NCBI GenBank assembly: GCA_002435305.1
Contig: DJMH01000036.1
Coordinates: 25,146 to 50,566, forward strand
DNA length: 25,421 nt
Reading direction: 5' to 3'
Source: Dehalococcoidia bacterium UBA6495
GTDB taxonomy: Bacteria; Chloroflexota; Dehalococcoidia; Lucifugimonadales; UBA826
Position 1 is the first letter of the stretch; each line of letters begins with the position of its first letter. This document shows, piece by piece, positions 15,857 through 23,638 of the stretch. The notes below the pieces were generated by a model. It was not told the DNA's origin, ran no database searches, and saw nothing but the letters and a program-made list of their open reading frames with translations. Position numbers and translations under genes: made by a program.

Positions 15857-16657
15857 TTAATTGCCTAACTCAACTGAGCGATCAAATGCAGCCTTGACCC
15901 CGTTGATCACAGCAGCCCTAAGCCCATCATTCTCCATAGAGACTAAAGCTTCTATTGTGGTGCCTCCAGGTGAAGTAACCATATCACTGAGAACAGAAGG
16001 ATGTTTACCACTTTCCAATAACAATTCAGTACTGCCCAATACGGTCTGCAGTACTAAATGCTTAGCCATATCTCTAGGCATTCCTAAATACACTCCCGAA
16101 TCAATCAAAGATTGAATAAATAGAAATACATATGCGGGACCACTAGCGCTTAGAGCGGTAGCCATATCCATATATTTTTCATCGTGAACATAATACTCTT
16201 CACCTAAGGTTTTTAGGATTGATGCGATCTCCCCAATAGCGGTAGGATCAACCTCATCTGTTGAGGTCCATACCAACATACCTTTACCTATTTGAGAAGG
16301 TGTGTTCGGCATCACTCTAATTATCTGCTGGTGTTCCAATCCTTTTGAAAGATCAGAGGATTTACTTCCAGCGACAATAGATATGACTGGACGCTCAGGA
16401 GAAATTTTTCCTTTAAGGTCCTTGTATACCTCTGGTAATGTCTGCGGTTTTACTGCCAATAATATCTTTCCTTTTTTTTCCAAAATATCGATATTTTCTT
16501 TTAGACAATTTACTCCATACGTATCAGTCAGGTACTTCCTCCTATCGGCGATGGGATCGCTTACATATATTTGATCAGAAGAAAACAATCCTTCTTTTAA
16601 TACCCCTGCTATAAACGACTCCGCCATAACTCCACCGCCAATAAAAGATATAGTCAT
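15857..16657 (-). CDS. proC: Pyrroline-5-carboxylate reductase
   Basis: A 266-residue ProC, normal length, catalysing the last step of proline synthesis: NAD(P)H reduction of 1-pyrroline-5-carboxylate. Seen: the N-terminal cofactor loop FIGGGVMAE (5-13), LAVKP, VMPNTPSQIGKG, SASGPAYVFLF, and the substrate-binding signature MVTSPGGTTIEAL in the helical C-terminal domain. GAGGGAT precedes the ATG at a suitable distance. It follows pdxA by 25 bases and runs into yggT, so the three look like one operon. Confidence 0.96.
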   Translation of the reverse strand: MTISFIGGGVMAESFIAGVLKEGLFSSDQIYVSDPIADRRKYLTDTYGVNCLKENIDILEKKGKILLAVKPQTLPEVYKDLKGKISPERPVISIVAGSKSSDLSKGLEHQQIIRVMPNTPSQIGKGMLVWTSTDEVDPTAIGEIASILKTLGEEYYVHDEKYMDMATALSASGPAYVFLFIQSLIDSGVYLGMPRDMAKHLVLQTVLGSTELLLESGKHPSVLSDMVTSPGGTTIEALVSMENDGLRAAVINGVKAAFDRSVELGN

Positions 16658-16682
16658 AATTCATCCCTCAAGTCCATCATTT

Positions 16683-17693
16683 TTAACTACCCGGCAATTT
16701 ACTATCACTTACTAAGGATACAGCTGTATTAATTGATTCCATCATACTTATATGGTCTGCTATTCCTTTACCAGCTATATCAAATGCCGTGCCATGATCT
16801 ACAGAGGTTCTAATAAAAGGCAATCCGAGATTTACACTGACACTTCTTTGCCAATCATGCACCTTAATCGGGATATGGCCTTGATCATGGTACATAGCTA
16901 TACATACATCATATTTACCATCGATATTTTGATTGAAAACTGTGTCAGCAGGTATGGGTCCTATAGCGTCAATTCCCATAGAACGGGCATCTTCAACAGC
17001 CGGCCCAATCTGCATACGTTCTTCATCACCTAATAGACCTCCATCACTTGCATGTGGATTTAGGGCAGAAACTCCAATTCTAGGATTTGGAAATCCCCAT
17101 TTCTGAAAATAGTCATGCGTCAAAGATATTTTTGCCAAAACATTATCATGAGTTACATAATCACAAGCTATTCTGAGCGATCTATGGGTGGTCAAATGAA
17201 CTACGCGTAAGACACCTGCCATGAGCATTGTGGCAACTTGACTTACTCCTGTCTGACTTTGAAAAATTTCCATGTGGCCTATATCTTTGTGGCCTGCCAA
17301 GTTACAAGCTTCTTTATTGATTGGGGCTGTGCATATAGCTTGTATCTGGCCTGAAGCCGCTAATTCACCAGCTTTGAGTATCCACTCCACAGAAGCTTTA
17401 CCAGACTCGGCCGAAATCTGTCCATACTCTATTTTCTCAAAATCTAAATTGCCTAGGTCTAAAACATCAACAGTTTTTGCATTCGTATTGATCTCTTCAA
17501 CAGATGAAACTCGTCTTATCGAAACATCGGAATTTATCAAACTAAATGCCTGACACATAGCTTCGGTATTTCCTATAACAAAAGGATTACATTTATCGTA
17601 AATACTGGAGTCTATTAAAGTCTTAGCAACTACCTCAGGGCCAATACCAGCCGAGTCCCCCATGGTAATAGCGAGAAGAGGTCTGTTATTCAT
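16683..17693 (-). CDS. pdxA: PdxA family dehydrogenase (4-hydroxythreonine-4-phosphate dehydrogenase or PdxA2 type)
   Basis: A 336-residue member of the PdxA family. PdxA oxidises 4-phospho-hydroxythreonine in pyridoxal phosphate synthesis. Signatures are ITMGDSAGIGPE (9-20), APINKEAC, LNPHASDGG with metal ligand His214, MYHDQGHIPIKV with His269, and RTSVDHGTAFDIAGKG. Another His in VVHLTTHRSL is the third likely metal ligand. The GHMEIF and VVHLTTH segments resemble the PdxA2 branch (4-phospho-D-threonate/erythronate dehydrogenases), so a sugar-acid role is a real alternative; no other vitamin B6 gene is nearby to settle it. The gene precedes proC and yggT. Confidence 0.9.
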   Translation of the reverse strand: MNNRPLLAITMGDSAGIGPEVVAKTLIDSSIYDKCNPFVIGNTEAMCQAFSLINSDVSIRRVSSVEEINTNAKTVDVLDLGNLDFEKIEYGQISAESGKASVEWILKAGELAASGQIQAICTAPINKEACNLAGHKDIGHMEIFQSQTGVSQVATMLMAGVLRVVHLTTHRSLRIACDYVTHDNVLAKISLTHDYFQKWGFPNPRIGVSALNPHASDGGLLGDEERMQIGPAVEDARSMGIDAIGPIPADTVFNQNIDGKYDVCIAMYHDQGHIPIKVHDWQRSVSVNLGLPFIRTSVDHGTAFDIAGKGIADHISMMESINTAVSLVSDSKLPGS

Positions 17694-17717
17694 CGGTTAA
17701 TGTCCTATTTATCTTCC

Positions 17718-17773
17718 AAAGCGGAGCGACATACATATGGCGACCACATAAAGCCTCGACATCAATCCGCTTC
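17718..17773. repeat. Inverted repeat in the nrdJ-pdxA gap
   Basis: AAGCGGA (17719-17725) and TCCGCTT (17766-17772) form a perfect 7-bp inverted repeat, 8 if a G-U on the minus-strand RNA is counted, around 40 bases that may fold further (GGC/GCC). It lies within the 133-base leader upstream of pdxA. It could be a terminator-like or leader structure, with no U-run and no recognised riboswitch. Confidence 0.3.
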
Positions 17774-17826
17774 CAACCCTAATGCTAGAAACGTGCGCCT
17801 GGAATTCTATGTTATTCTGAAAAGCT

Positions 17827-20313
17827 CTATTCGCATTTATTGTATCCACAATCAGGACAGTTTAGGCAGCCTTCTTGGTGGAGTAAATATCCAGAACATT
17901 CAGGGCATTTAGCACCACTCGCAGTATTTGAGTTATCTTGTTGGTCGCTCTCTTTGTTTGTGGACGGAAACAATCCTAACTGCGCCGAGCTTGCAACACT
18001 GTCAATCACATTGGACCCATCGTTCAGATTGGTTAAATGTCTACTTAAAGCCAAAGCGACGGCATCTGGAGCAGATCTTACAAGGGTGCCTCCATCCCAA
18101 ACAGGAACATCTGTAATACCTCTCAACTGATCCACTATTTGTGAAGGATCGATTCCAGCCCTCAATGCCATCGATGACAGCCTTGCGATTGCCTCCAAAT
18201 AAGCAGAATCGCTACTTCCTGATTTACCTAAATTTGCAAATACTTCAAATGGATGTCCTTCGTCGTCAAATGTTATGTTCACAAACATCGTACCGTGGCC
18301 TGTTCTTACTCGATCCGTAACACCAGTTACTGACATTGGTCGCTGCCTTGGAACTTTCAGGTGATCTTCTTGGTTTTCTTCTTCCTCAGATTTGGTTTTA
18401 CCTGTTTCTAGAACCTGCATTGATTTAGATCCGTCTCTATAGACAGTTACTGCTTTACATCCTGTTTCCCAAGCTAACCGGTATGCGTCTTTCACATCCT
18501 GTACAGTAGCCGTATTGGGCAAATTGATGGTTTTAGACACAGAATTAGTTACATGTTTTTGCCAAACCGATTGCATTTTTACATGTGCTTCAGCCGAAAC
18601 AGTCATAGCGGTTCTATACACAGCTGAATCCAGACCATGATCACCCATAATTCTTTCTGCATTATCAGGATTTTCTACGATTTGCTTCAATACCTCTCTG
18701 ACGGCTTCCTCAGTCCCTATAGCAGATTTCAAACTTTCAAGAATTGAAGATGGTGAGTCTAAAAGTCTAGAACTTGTCCCTTCATGATCTTCCCATAAAA
18801 CATTTGACCACCAAGCCAAAGCGAAATGAGGTTCGATACCACTGGAGCAACCAGCTATTCGGCTAATTGTTCCGGTTGGGGCGATAGTTATTACACTTGC
18901 GTTTCTTACTGGAGGCATACCCCATTCTTTCAGTGCCGAATTCTCATACTCCGGAAAAGGTCCTCGTTCTTCGGCAACTCTGGCTGATTCATCCCAAGCA
19001 GTCCTATTTAAAAAACCTCCTAACTTGTCAGCAAGACCCAAGGCCTCTTCCGAGTCATAAGGGATCCCCATCCTAACAAGAGCATCGGCCCAACCCATAA
19101 CCCCCAGACCAATCCTACGGGTATCCAAATTGACTTCACGCAACACAGGTAACGGAAATGAATTAACTTCAATCACATCATTAAGAAAACGCACTCCTGT
19201 TCGAGTAGTTTCTTCCAAGGATTTCCAGTCAAAATCATTTCCTGCTATATGGGCATCAAGGTTAATTGATCCCAAACAACAGTTTCCGTAGTTTTCTAAA
19301 AATTCCTCCCCGCAAGGGTTACTTGTTTTTATTCTACCCATTTGGGGGTTAGGCGCTGTCTCCCAAACCCTGTCTGCGAACACCACCCCTGGGTCTCCAG
19401 TCTTCCATGCCGATTCCGCTATTTCGTTCCACAAATCTCGTGCCCTAACTGTTCCTAATATTTCATTTGCGGGCCCATCACCTGTGTCTCTAGGATTAAT
19501 GAGGTTCCAATTGTCATCATCTTCTACTGCTTTCATAAAATCGTCAGTTATTTGAACAGATATATTAAAATTTTGTAGCGTGTCATCATCATCTTTACAA
19601 TGTATGAATTCTCTTATGTCAGGATGACTAATAATTAATTGCCCCATGTGGGCACCTAACCTAAAAGCCCCTTGGGTAAGAGTAGCCCCAACTGCTGAAA
19701 AAAGTTTCATCACTGCAATAGGCCCGCACGCCTGCCCGTGGGTGGTGGATATTCGATCCTGCTTTGGCCGTAAATCTGATAATCCAAATCCAATGCCTCC
19801 CCCCCATTTTTCAATCATGGCTGCATCATTAGCAACTTTCATTATGGATTGAATATTATCTTCTGGAGAAATAACAAAGCAGGCTGACAAACAACCTCTA
19901 CCGGTACCTGCGTTTACCAAAGTCGGAGAATTAGGAAGAAATTTCAGGGTGGACATTATTTCATAATATTTTTCCTCGTATTCGGCCTGCTTGACCTCTG
20001 GTTCTCCAAGAGCCACCGCGTTGGACACCCTTCTAAAAAGTCCATCTGGATCTTCAATTGGGCTTCCATCATCATCTCTTTTGAGGTACCGCTTTTCAAT
20101 AATAAACCTGGCATTATCTGACAAAGGCAATCCATCGTTTTGGACATTCTCATCCAATGTATCAATGCCACCTGATTCTATTATTGTATTAGTCAGCGCA
20201 GCCGCCACCTCACCAGAAACCCCAACTGACTCCAAGGCTTTTACAACGTCTTCTCTAATTTCTTCCCTATCACCACCATTGGAAGACCCTCCTGAAACTA
20301 CTCCCTGAGTCAT
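17827..20313 (-). CDS. nrdJ: Adenosylcobalamin-dependent ribonucleoside-diphosphate reductase (class II)
   Basis: An 828-residue class II ribonucleotide reductase, which makes deoxyribonucleotides using a thiyl radical generated from coenzyme B12. The active-site Cys pair region is GRGCLSACF (Cys141/145) with the partner NCCLGSINL (345-346). The radical-cysteine motif is NPCGE (332-336), and APTGTIS (about 479-484) is the substrate phosphate loop. The C-terminal tail is a zinc ribbon-like CPECSG...CPDCGYNKC with GCLNC. No N-terminal ATP-cone (VxKRDGR type) is seen, so overall dATP inhibition is probably lacking. The ATG has GAGGAG 8 bases upstream. nrdR lies 105 bases upstream on the same strand; the gap is too short for a cobalamin riboswitch. 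Confidence 0.96.
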   Translation of the reverse strand: MTQGVVSGGSSNGGDREEIREDVVKALESVGVSGEVAAALTNTIIESGGIDTLDENVQNDGLPLSDNARFIIEKRYLKRDDDGSPIEDPDGLFRRVSNAVALGEPEVKQAEYEEKYYEIMSTLKFLPNSPTLVNAGTGRGCLSACFVISPEDNIQSIMKVANDAAMIEKWGGGIGFGLSDLRPKQDRISTTHGQACGPIAVMKLFSAVGATLTQGAFRLGAHMGQLIISHPDIREFIHCKDDDDTLQNFNISVQITDDFMKAVEDDDNWNLINPRDTGDGPANEILGTVRARDLWNEIAESAWKTGDPGVVFADRVWETAPNPQMGRIKTSNPCGEEFLENYGNCCLGSINLDAHIAGNDFDWKSLEETTRTGVRFLNDVIEVNSFPLPVLREVNLDTRRIGLGVMGWADALVRMGIPYDSEEALGLADKLGGFLNRTAWDESARVAEERGPFPEYENSALKEWGMPPVRNASVITIAPTGTISRIAGCSSGIEPHFALAWWSNVLWEDHEGTSSRLLDSPSSILESLKSAIGTEEAVREVLKQIVENPDNAERIMGDHGLDSAVYRTAMTVSAEAHVKMQSVWQKHVTNSVSKTINLPNTATVQDVKDAYRLAWETGCKAVTVYRDGSKSMQVLETGKTKSEEEENQEDHLKVPRQRPMSVTGVTDRVRTGHGTMFVNITFDDEGHPFEVFANLGKSGSSDSAYLEAIARLSSMALRAGIDPSQIVDQLRGITDVPVWDGGTLVRSAPDAVALALSRHLTNLNDGSNVIDSVASSAQLGLFPSTNKESDQQDNSNTASGAKCPECSGYLLHQEGCLNCPDCGYNKCE

Positions 20314-20394
20314 TAATGCTACTCCTCAATTTAACTGTTAATTTAAAATATCTCTTCGAAATCTAGTAACTATCAAAACAGAACATTTGTGCGG

Positions 20395-20400
20395 ATTATA
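20395..20400 (-). promoter_or_regulatory. -10 element upstream of nrdJ
   Basis: A perfect TATAAT on the minus strand, in the nrdR-nrdJ gap. TTTAAA is the best -35 at a 17-base spacing and is poor. It would allow nrdJ to be transcribed apart from nrdR. Confidence 0.45.
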
Positions 20401-20404
20401 CACA
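20396..20404 (+). promoter_or_regulatory. Perfect DnaA-box 9-mer overlapping the nrdJ -10
   Basis: TTATACACA fits the TTATNCACA consensus and overlaps the nrdJ -10. It is also part of an inverted repeat, TTGTG-N9-CACAA (20387-20405). Confidence 0.4.
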
Positions 20405-20418
20405 ATCCTATCTTATTT

Positions 20419-20973
20419 TTAAATTTGGGCTGTCGGTTTTTTGGGTTTCCTTCCCCTTTTTCTGCGTCCCACTGGAGTCAATTCATCATCTTTAAGAAAT
20501 GACAACTGGCTACTGGCCTCCTCTTTCTTGGGTTGCAGCAGCGCATCGACTTCTTCTTTAAAACTCTCTATATCCCTGAAATCTCTGTAAACACTGGCAA
20601 ACCTTATGTAGGCTACCCTATCAAGACTACGGAGCCGTTCCATCACTATCTCACCTATTACCCTCGAGGACATTTCTGCCCTTCCTGCACTGACCAAATA
20701 TGTTTCGATCTCTTCTATAGCTTTTTCAATACTGCCGATCGGTAATGGCCTTTTAGCACAAGCATTTTTCATGCTCGACCATAGCTTATCTCTATTAAAT
20801 TCCTCTCTCCTTCCATCTCTTTTAACCACGATAAGAGATCTGGTTTGTATCCTTTCGTATGTTGTGAACCGAAGACCACAAGTCAAGCACTCTCTCCTCC
20901 TCCTTATGCTCTCGTCTGAATCTCTAGAATCTATCACTCTAGAATTTTCATTACTACAAAAAGGACAATACAT
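20419..20973 (-). CDS. nrdR: Transcriptional repressor NrdR with a basic C-terminal tail
   Basis: A 184-residue NrdR, the nucleotide-sensing repressor of ribonucleotide reductase genes. The N-terminal zinc ribbon has MYCPFC (Cys3/Cys6) and ECLTCG (Cys29/Cys32), then RFTTYERI. The ATP-cone (about 48-138) begins VVKRDGRREEF and ends AYIRFASVYRDF. NrdR proteins are usually about 150-160 residues; the tail from about 148 to 184 is an addition containing RRKRGRKPKKP (170-180), close to an AT-hook. AGGAG lies 12 bases before the ATG. The gene precedes nrdJ on the same strand and has two NrdR-box matches upstream, which predicts autoregulation and control of nrdJ. Confidence 0.96.
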   Translation of the reverse strand: MYCPFCSNENSRVIDSRDSDESIRRRRECLTCGLRFTTYERIQTRSLIVVKRDGRREEFNRDKLWSSMKNACAKRPLPIGSIEKAIEEIETYLVSAGRAEMSSRVIGEIVMERLRSLDRVAYIRFASVYRDFRDIESFKEEVDALLQPKKEEASSQLSFLKDDELTPVGRRKRGRKPKKPTAQI

Positions 20974-21034
20974 AAATTAAAGCAACTCCTGCACTCAAAA
21001 AAAACAGAAAGCACCACCGATAAACATCACAAAC

Positions 21035-21050
21035 ATACTATAAATCGTGC
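21035..21050. promoter_or_regulatory. NrdR box (proximal copy)
   Basis: ATACTATAAATCGTGC agrees at 12 of 16 positions with the NrdR-box consensus ACACTATATATTGTGT. It lies 62 bases upstream of the nrdR ATG. Both hallmark C and G (positions 4 and 13) are kept. Confidence 0.65.
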
Positions 21051-21065
21051 TACTGACGTGAGGTT

Positions 21066-21081
21066 ACGCTATATATTGAGG
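21066..21081. promoter_or_regulatory. NrdR box (distal copy)
   Basis: ACGCTATATATTGAGG agrees at 13 of 16 positions with the NrdR-box consensus. It lies 31 bp centre to centre from the proximal copy, about three helical turns, the spacing expected for tandem NrdR boxes. Minus-strand TATATA within it may serve as a -10. Confidence 0.7.
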
Positions 21082-21175
21082 TTTGTTAAAAAAAGTCTCA
21101 AGGGGGAGAGATCATTATTTTTTACAGATTTTTACACAGGAAAGGTAGGCTTAGGCACGAATGGAAAATTTAGGT

Positions 21176-21204
21176 CCTCTTTGAACAAAAATTCACAAAA
21201 GAGG
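21176..21204 (-). other. Weak hairpin after ftsZ
   Basis: CCTCTTTG (21176-21183) and CAAAAGAGG (21196-21204) pair over 8 bp with one bulged base. It lies 67-95 bases past the ftsZ stop. No clear T-run follows on the minus strand, so a terminator role is uncertain. Confidence 0.35.
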
Positions 21205-21270
21205 GTTCGACCAATGGGGATTTTTAAACAGCGCAATACCTTGGGTGACCAGATTTACTGCCGGATTATT

Positions 21271-22350
21271 TTAACCGTGGCTCACATTTCCACCACCCCT
21301 CCTTAGAAATGGCGGTAGATCCAGGGAGTCTTCATTTATTTCCACCCTATTGACTGCCTCAACTGTTCTCGCTATATCACGTTGAAGCAAAGTATCAGTA
21401 GTAGGAAACCCTGTCGCTATGATAGTAATCTTGATTTCATTTTCCATTTTGTGGTCAGTGGTCATGCCAAATATTATGTTCGCTTCAGGATCAACTACCC
21501 TTTGTATAACCTCCGCCGCCTCATGAAGTTCTGAAAGTTTTAGATCACTACCACCAGTTATATTGAACAAAACTCCAGTAGCTCCTTCTATCGAAACATC
21601 CATCAAAGGATTAGTAATGGCCTCTTGCGCTGCATCACGAGATCTTGTAGGTCCAGAAGCATGCCCGATAGACATCCAGGCTGGTCCCGCATCTCTCATT
21701 ATGCTCTGCACATCAGCGAAGTCCAAATTTATTTCGCCTGGGTTAGTAATAAGCTCTGTTATCGATTGAACTCCCAGCCTTAAAACATCATCCGCTAACC
21801 TGAATGCATTTTCTGCCGACACTTCCTCTCGGGAAACAATACTAAGCCTTTGGTTGGGTATAACTAGTAAGGTATCTACATTAGTTTGCAATCTTTCTAT
21901 ACCAATTTGAGCCTGGTTCGATCTCCTTATACCCTCAAATGCAAATGGTCTCGTCACAACCCCAACCGTTAAGGCACCAGTTTCCTGAGCTATTTCTGCT
22001 ATCACTGGTGCAGCTCCTGTGCCCGTACCTCCCCCCATTCCTGCCGCTATGAAAACCATATTAGAATCTCTTATCACATCATATATTTCTTCCCTACTCT
22101 CTTCAGCGGAGGCAGAACCTTTATCAGGATCTCCACCAACGCCCATTCCTTGTGTCAACTGTTCTCCTATTCTTACCCTGTTAGGAACATCGCTTTTCAT
22201 TAAAGCCTGAATATCAGTATTCATGACAATATATTGGACACCTGAAATCCTCTCTCTGAACATGCGAGAGACGGCATTGGAGCCACCTCCTCCTACTCCG
22301 ATAACTTTGATCCTGGCAACTCCCTCTAATTCCCGACCACTTATAGTCAT
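21271..22350 (-). CDS. ftsZ: Cell division protein FtsZ
   Basis: A 359-residue FtsZ, the tubulin-like GTPase that forms the division ring. The nucleotide loop is VIGVGGGGSNAV (about 16-27), tubulin signature GGGTGTG at 106-112, and the T7 loop NLDFADV (208-214). The conserved C-terminal peptide is DLPPFLRRG (344-352). The GTPase core ends near residue 316, leaving a linker of only about 27 residues, very short for FtsZ. The ATG at 22350 has GGAGG 5 bases upstream; a TTG at 22362 overlaps that site and is unlikely. It follows ftsA by 35 bases. Confidence 0.97.
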   Translation of the reverse strand: MTISGRELEGVARIKVIGVGGGGSNAVSRMFRERISGVQYIVMNTDIQALMKSDVPNRVRIGEQLTQGMGVGGDPDKGSASAEESREEIYDVIRDSNMVFIAAGMGGGTGTGAAPVIAEIAQETGALTVGVVTRPFAFEGIRRSNQAQIGIERLQTNVDTLLVIPNQRLSIVSREEVSAENAFRLADDVLRLGVQSITELITNPGEINLDFADVQSIMRDAGPAWMSIGHASGPTRSRDAAQEAITNPLMDVSIEGATGVLFNITGGSDLKLSELHEAAEVIQRVVDPEANIIFGMTTDHKMENEIKITIIATGFPTTDTLLQRDIARTVEAVNRVEINEDSLDLPPFLRRGGGNVSHG

Positions 22351-22385
22351 ATATGCCTCCAAAAAAACAAAATAGCCATTACAAT

Positions 22386-23627
22386 TTAACCAAATCTTAA
22401 AATATTCATTAATCTTCTCAAAAATCCCGAATCATCTATTGTATCTTTAATACCCAACTGCCTTTCTGCCGAATTTTCAGAACGAAAGGCATGCAATACC
22501 ATTCCTACCGCAGTTGCATAACAAGGCTCTCTTAACTCTTCAGTCATTCTCATAAGAAAATCTGGGGTTCCTCTTCTTACCTGGCAATTCGGTATAAATT
22601 GTTCCGCCATTTCATAGAAACCGGGTAACTGCGATGCACCACCCGTTATATAAACCAAGGAATTAGGATTCTCTTTCAACCCCCCCTGCTGCAATTTCAA
22701 ATCTACCAATCGAATAAGTTCCACAGCTCGTTCCCTCATCAACTGGCATATGTCCCTTCTTCTTATTTCGATATTGGCTGAAGATCCAACAGGTGTGATA
22801 GGTACAGCTTCCATTAAATCCACGGCATATAAATTGGTATGTCCGTATCTTAATTTAGCTTCTTCTGCGTCCGGAAATTCCACATTGTAAGTCAAAGAAA
22901 TATCGTTAGTGAACTGGAATCCCCCGACAGGAATGACAGCGGTGTAAACGACACTTCCATTCCTAAACAAAACGATGTCTGTGGTTCCTCCACCAATATC
23001 AACAACAGCTGATCCGATATCTTTTTCTGTTTGTGTCAATATAGATTCGCTGCTAGCAAATGGCTCCAATATCATCGACTTTAATTCTATTCCTGACAGC
23101 GTTACTGCCTCTCTCAACTTATCCGCAAAATAGGAATCAGCTGTAATCAAATGAGTTGTCACTTCCAAGCCAGTAACATGCATCCCTACAGGGTTTTTTA
23201 TACCGTCGTGCCCATCCACACCATAATGAATAGGTAAGGAATGGATAATTGACCTACCTGGTATCTTTAACCCATCAGAAACCATGGAGGGGATCTTAGC
23301 AATTTCATCTAACGTGACAACCCCTTGTTTACCAATATCTGAGAAATGATCAACCCTGTTCTCATACCCAATATGGGACCCTGTGATACCCACGTATGCA
23401 GATTTAACATCCACCCCCACATCAGAACGAATCTCGCTCATAGTTCTCCGAATAGCCTGGCTCGTCGCATTGACATCCACCACATTACCCTTTGTGACAC
23501 CAAAGGAAGGAACTACACTATAAGAAACTACTTCAGGAAATCCTCCTCGAGATTTGCGAGCTAGAATTGTACATACTTTAGTGCTACCAACATCTATGGC
23601 TGCGATTAACTCAGAGTCGGTTCCCAT
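22386..23627 (-). CDS. ftsA: Cell division protein FtsA
   Basis: A 413-residue actin-like ATPase that anchors FtsZ to the membrane. Phosphate-binding motifs are AAIDVGSTKVC (about 9-19) and VDIGGGTTDIV, with VYITGGASQLPG as the adenosine motif. The C-terminus GFLRRLMNILRFG is an amphipathic helix, the usual membrane-targeting sequence. The start chosen is the ATG at 23627, which lies 11 bases after the rsmH stop. A TTG at 23642 overlaps the rsmH TGA (TTGA) and would add five residues; both starts are possible. rsmH lies just upstream and ftsZ just downstream. Confidence 0.95.
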   Translation of the reverse strand: MGTDSELIAAIDVGSTKVCTILARKSRGGFPEVVSYSVVPSFGVTKGNVVDVNATSQAIRRTMSEIRSDVGVDVKSAYVGITGSHIGYENRVDHFSDIGKQGVVTLDEIAKIPSMVSDGLKIPGRSIIHSLPIHYGVDGHDGIKNPVGMHVTGLEVTTHLITADSYFADKLREAVTLSGIELKSMILEPFASSESILTQTEKDIGSAVVDIGGGTTDIVLFRNGSVVYTAVIPVGGFQFTNDISLTYNVEFPDAEEAKLRYGHTNLYAVDLMEAVPITPVGSSANIEIRRRDICQLMRERAVELIRLVDLKLQQGGLKENPNSLVYITGGASQLPGFYEMAEQFIPNCQVRRGTPDFLMRMTEELREPCYATAVGMVLHAFRSENSAERQLGIKDTIDDSGFLRRLMNILRFG

Positions 23628-23638
23628 GGATGCCTGGT

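Noticed and set aside
20340..20418. NrdR boxes directly upstream of nrdJ
   Set aside because: The inverted repeat there has the order GTG...CAC, opposite to the CAC...GTG order of an NrdR box, and lacks the AT core match.
20314..20418. Cobalamin riboswitch for the B12-dependent reductase
   Set aside because: The gap is only about 105 bases and shows no B12-box-like sequence.
21086..21112. Rho-independent terminator for ftsZ with a seven-T run
   Set aside because: The minus strand has TCTC/GAGA followed by TTTTTTT, but the stem is only 4 bp with an 8-base loop, too weak to claim.
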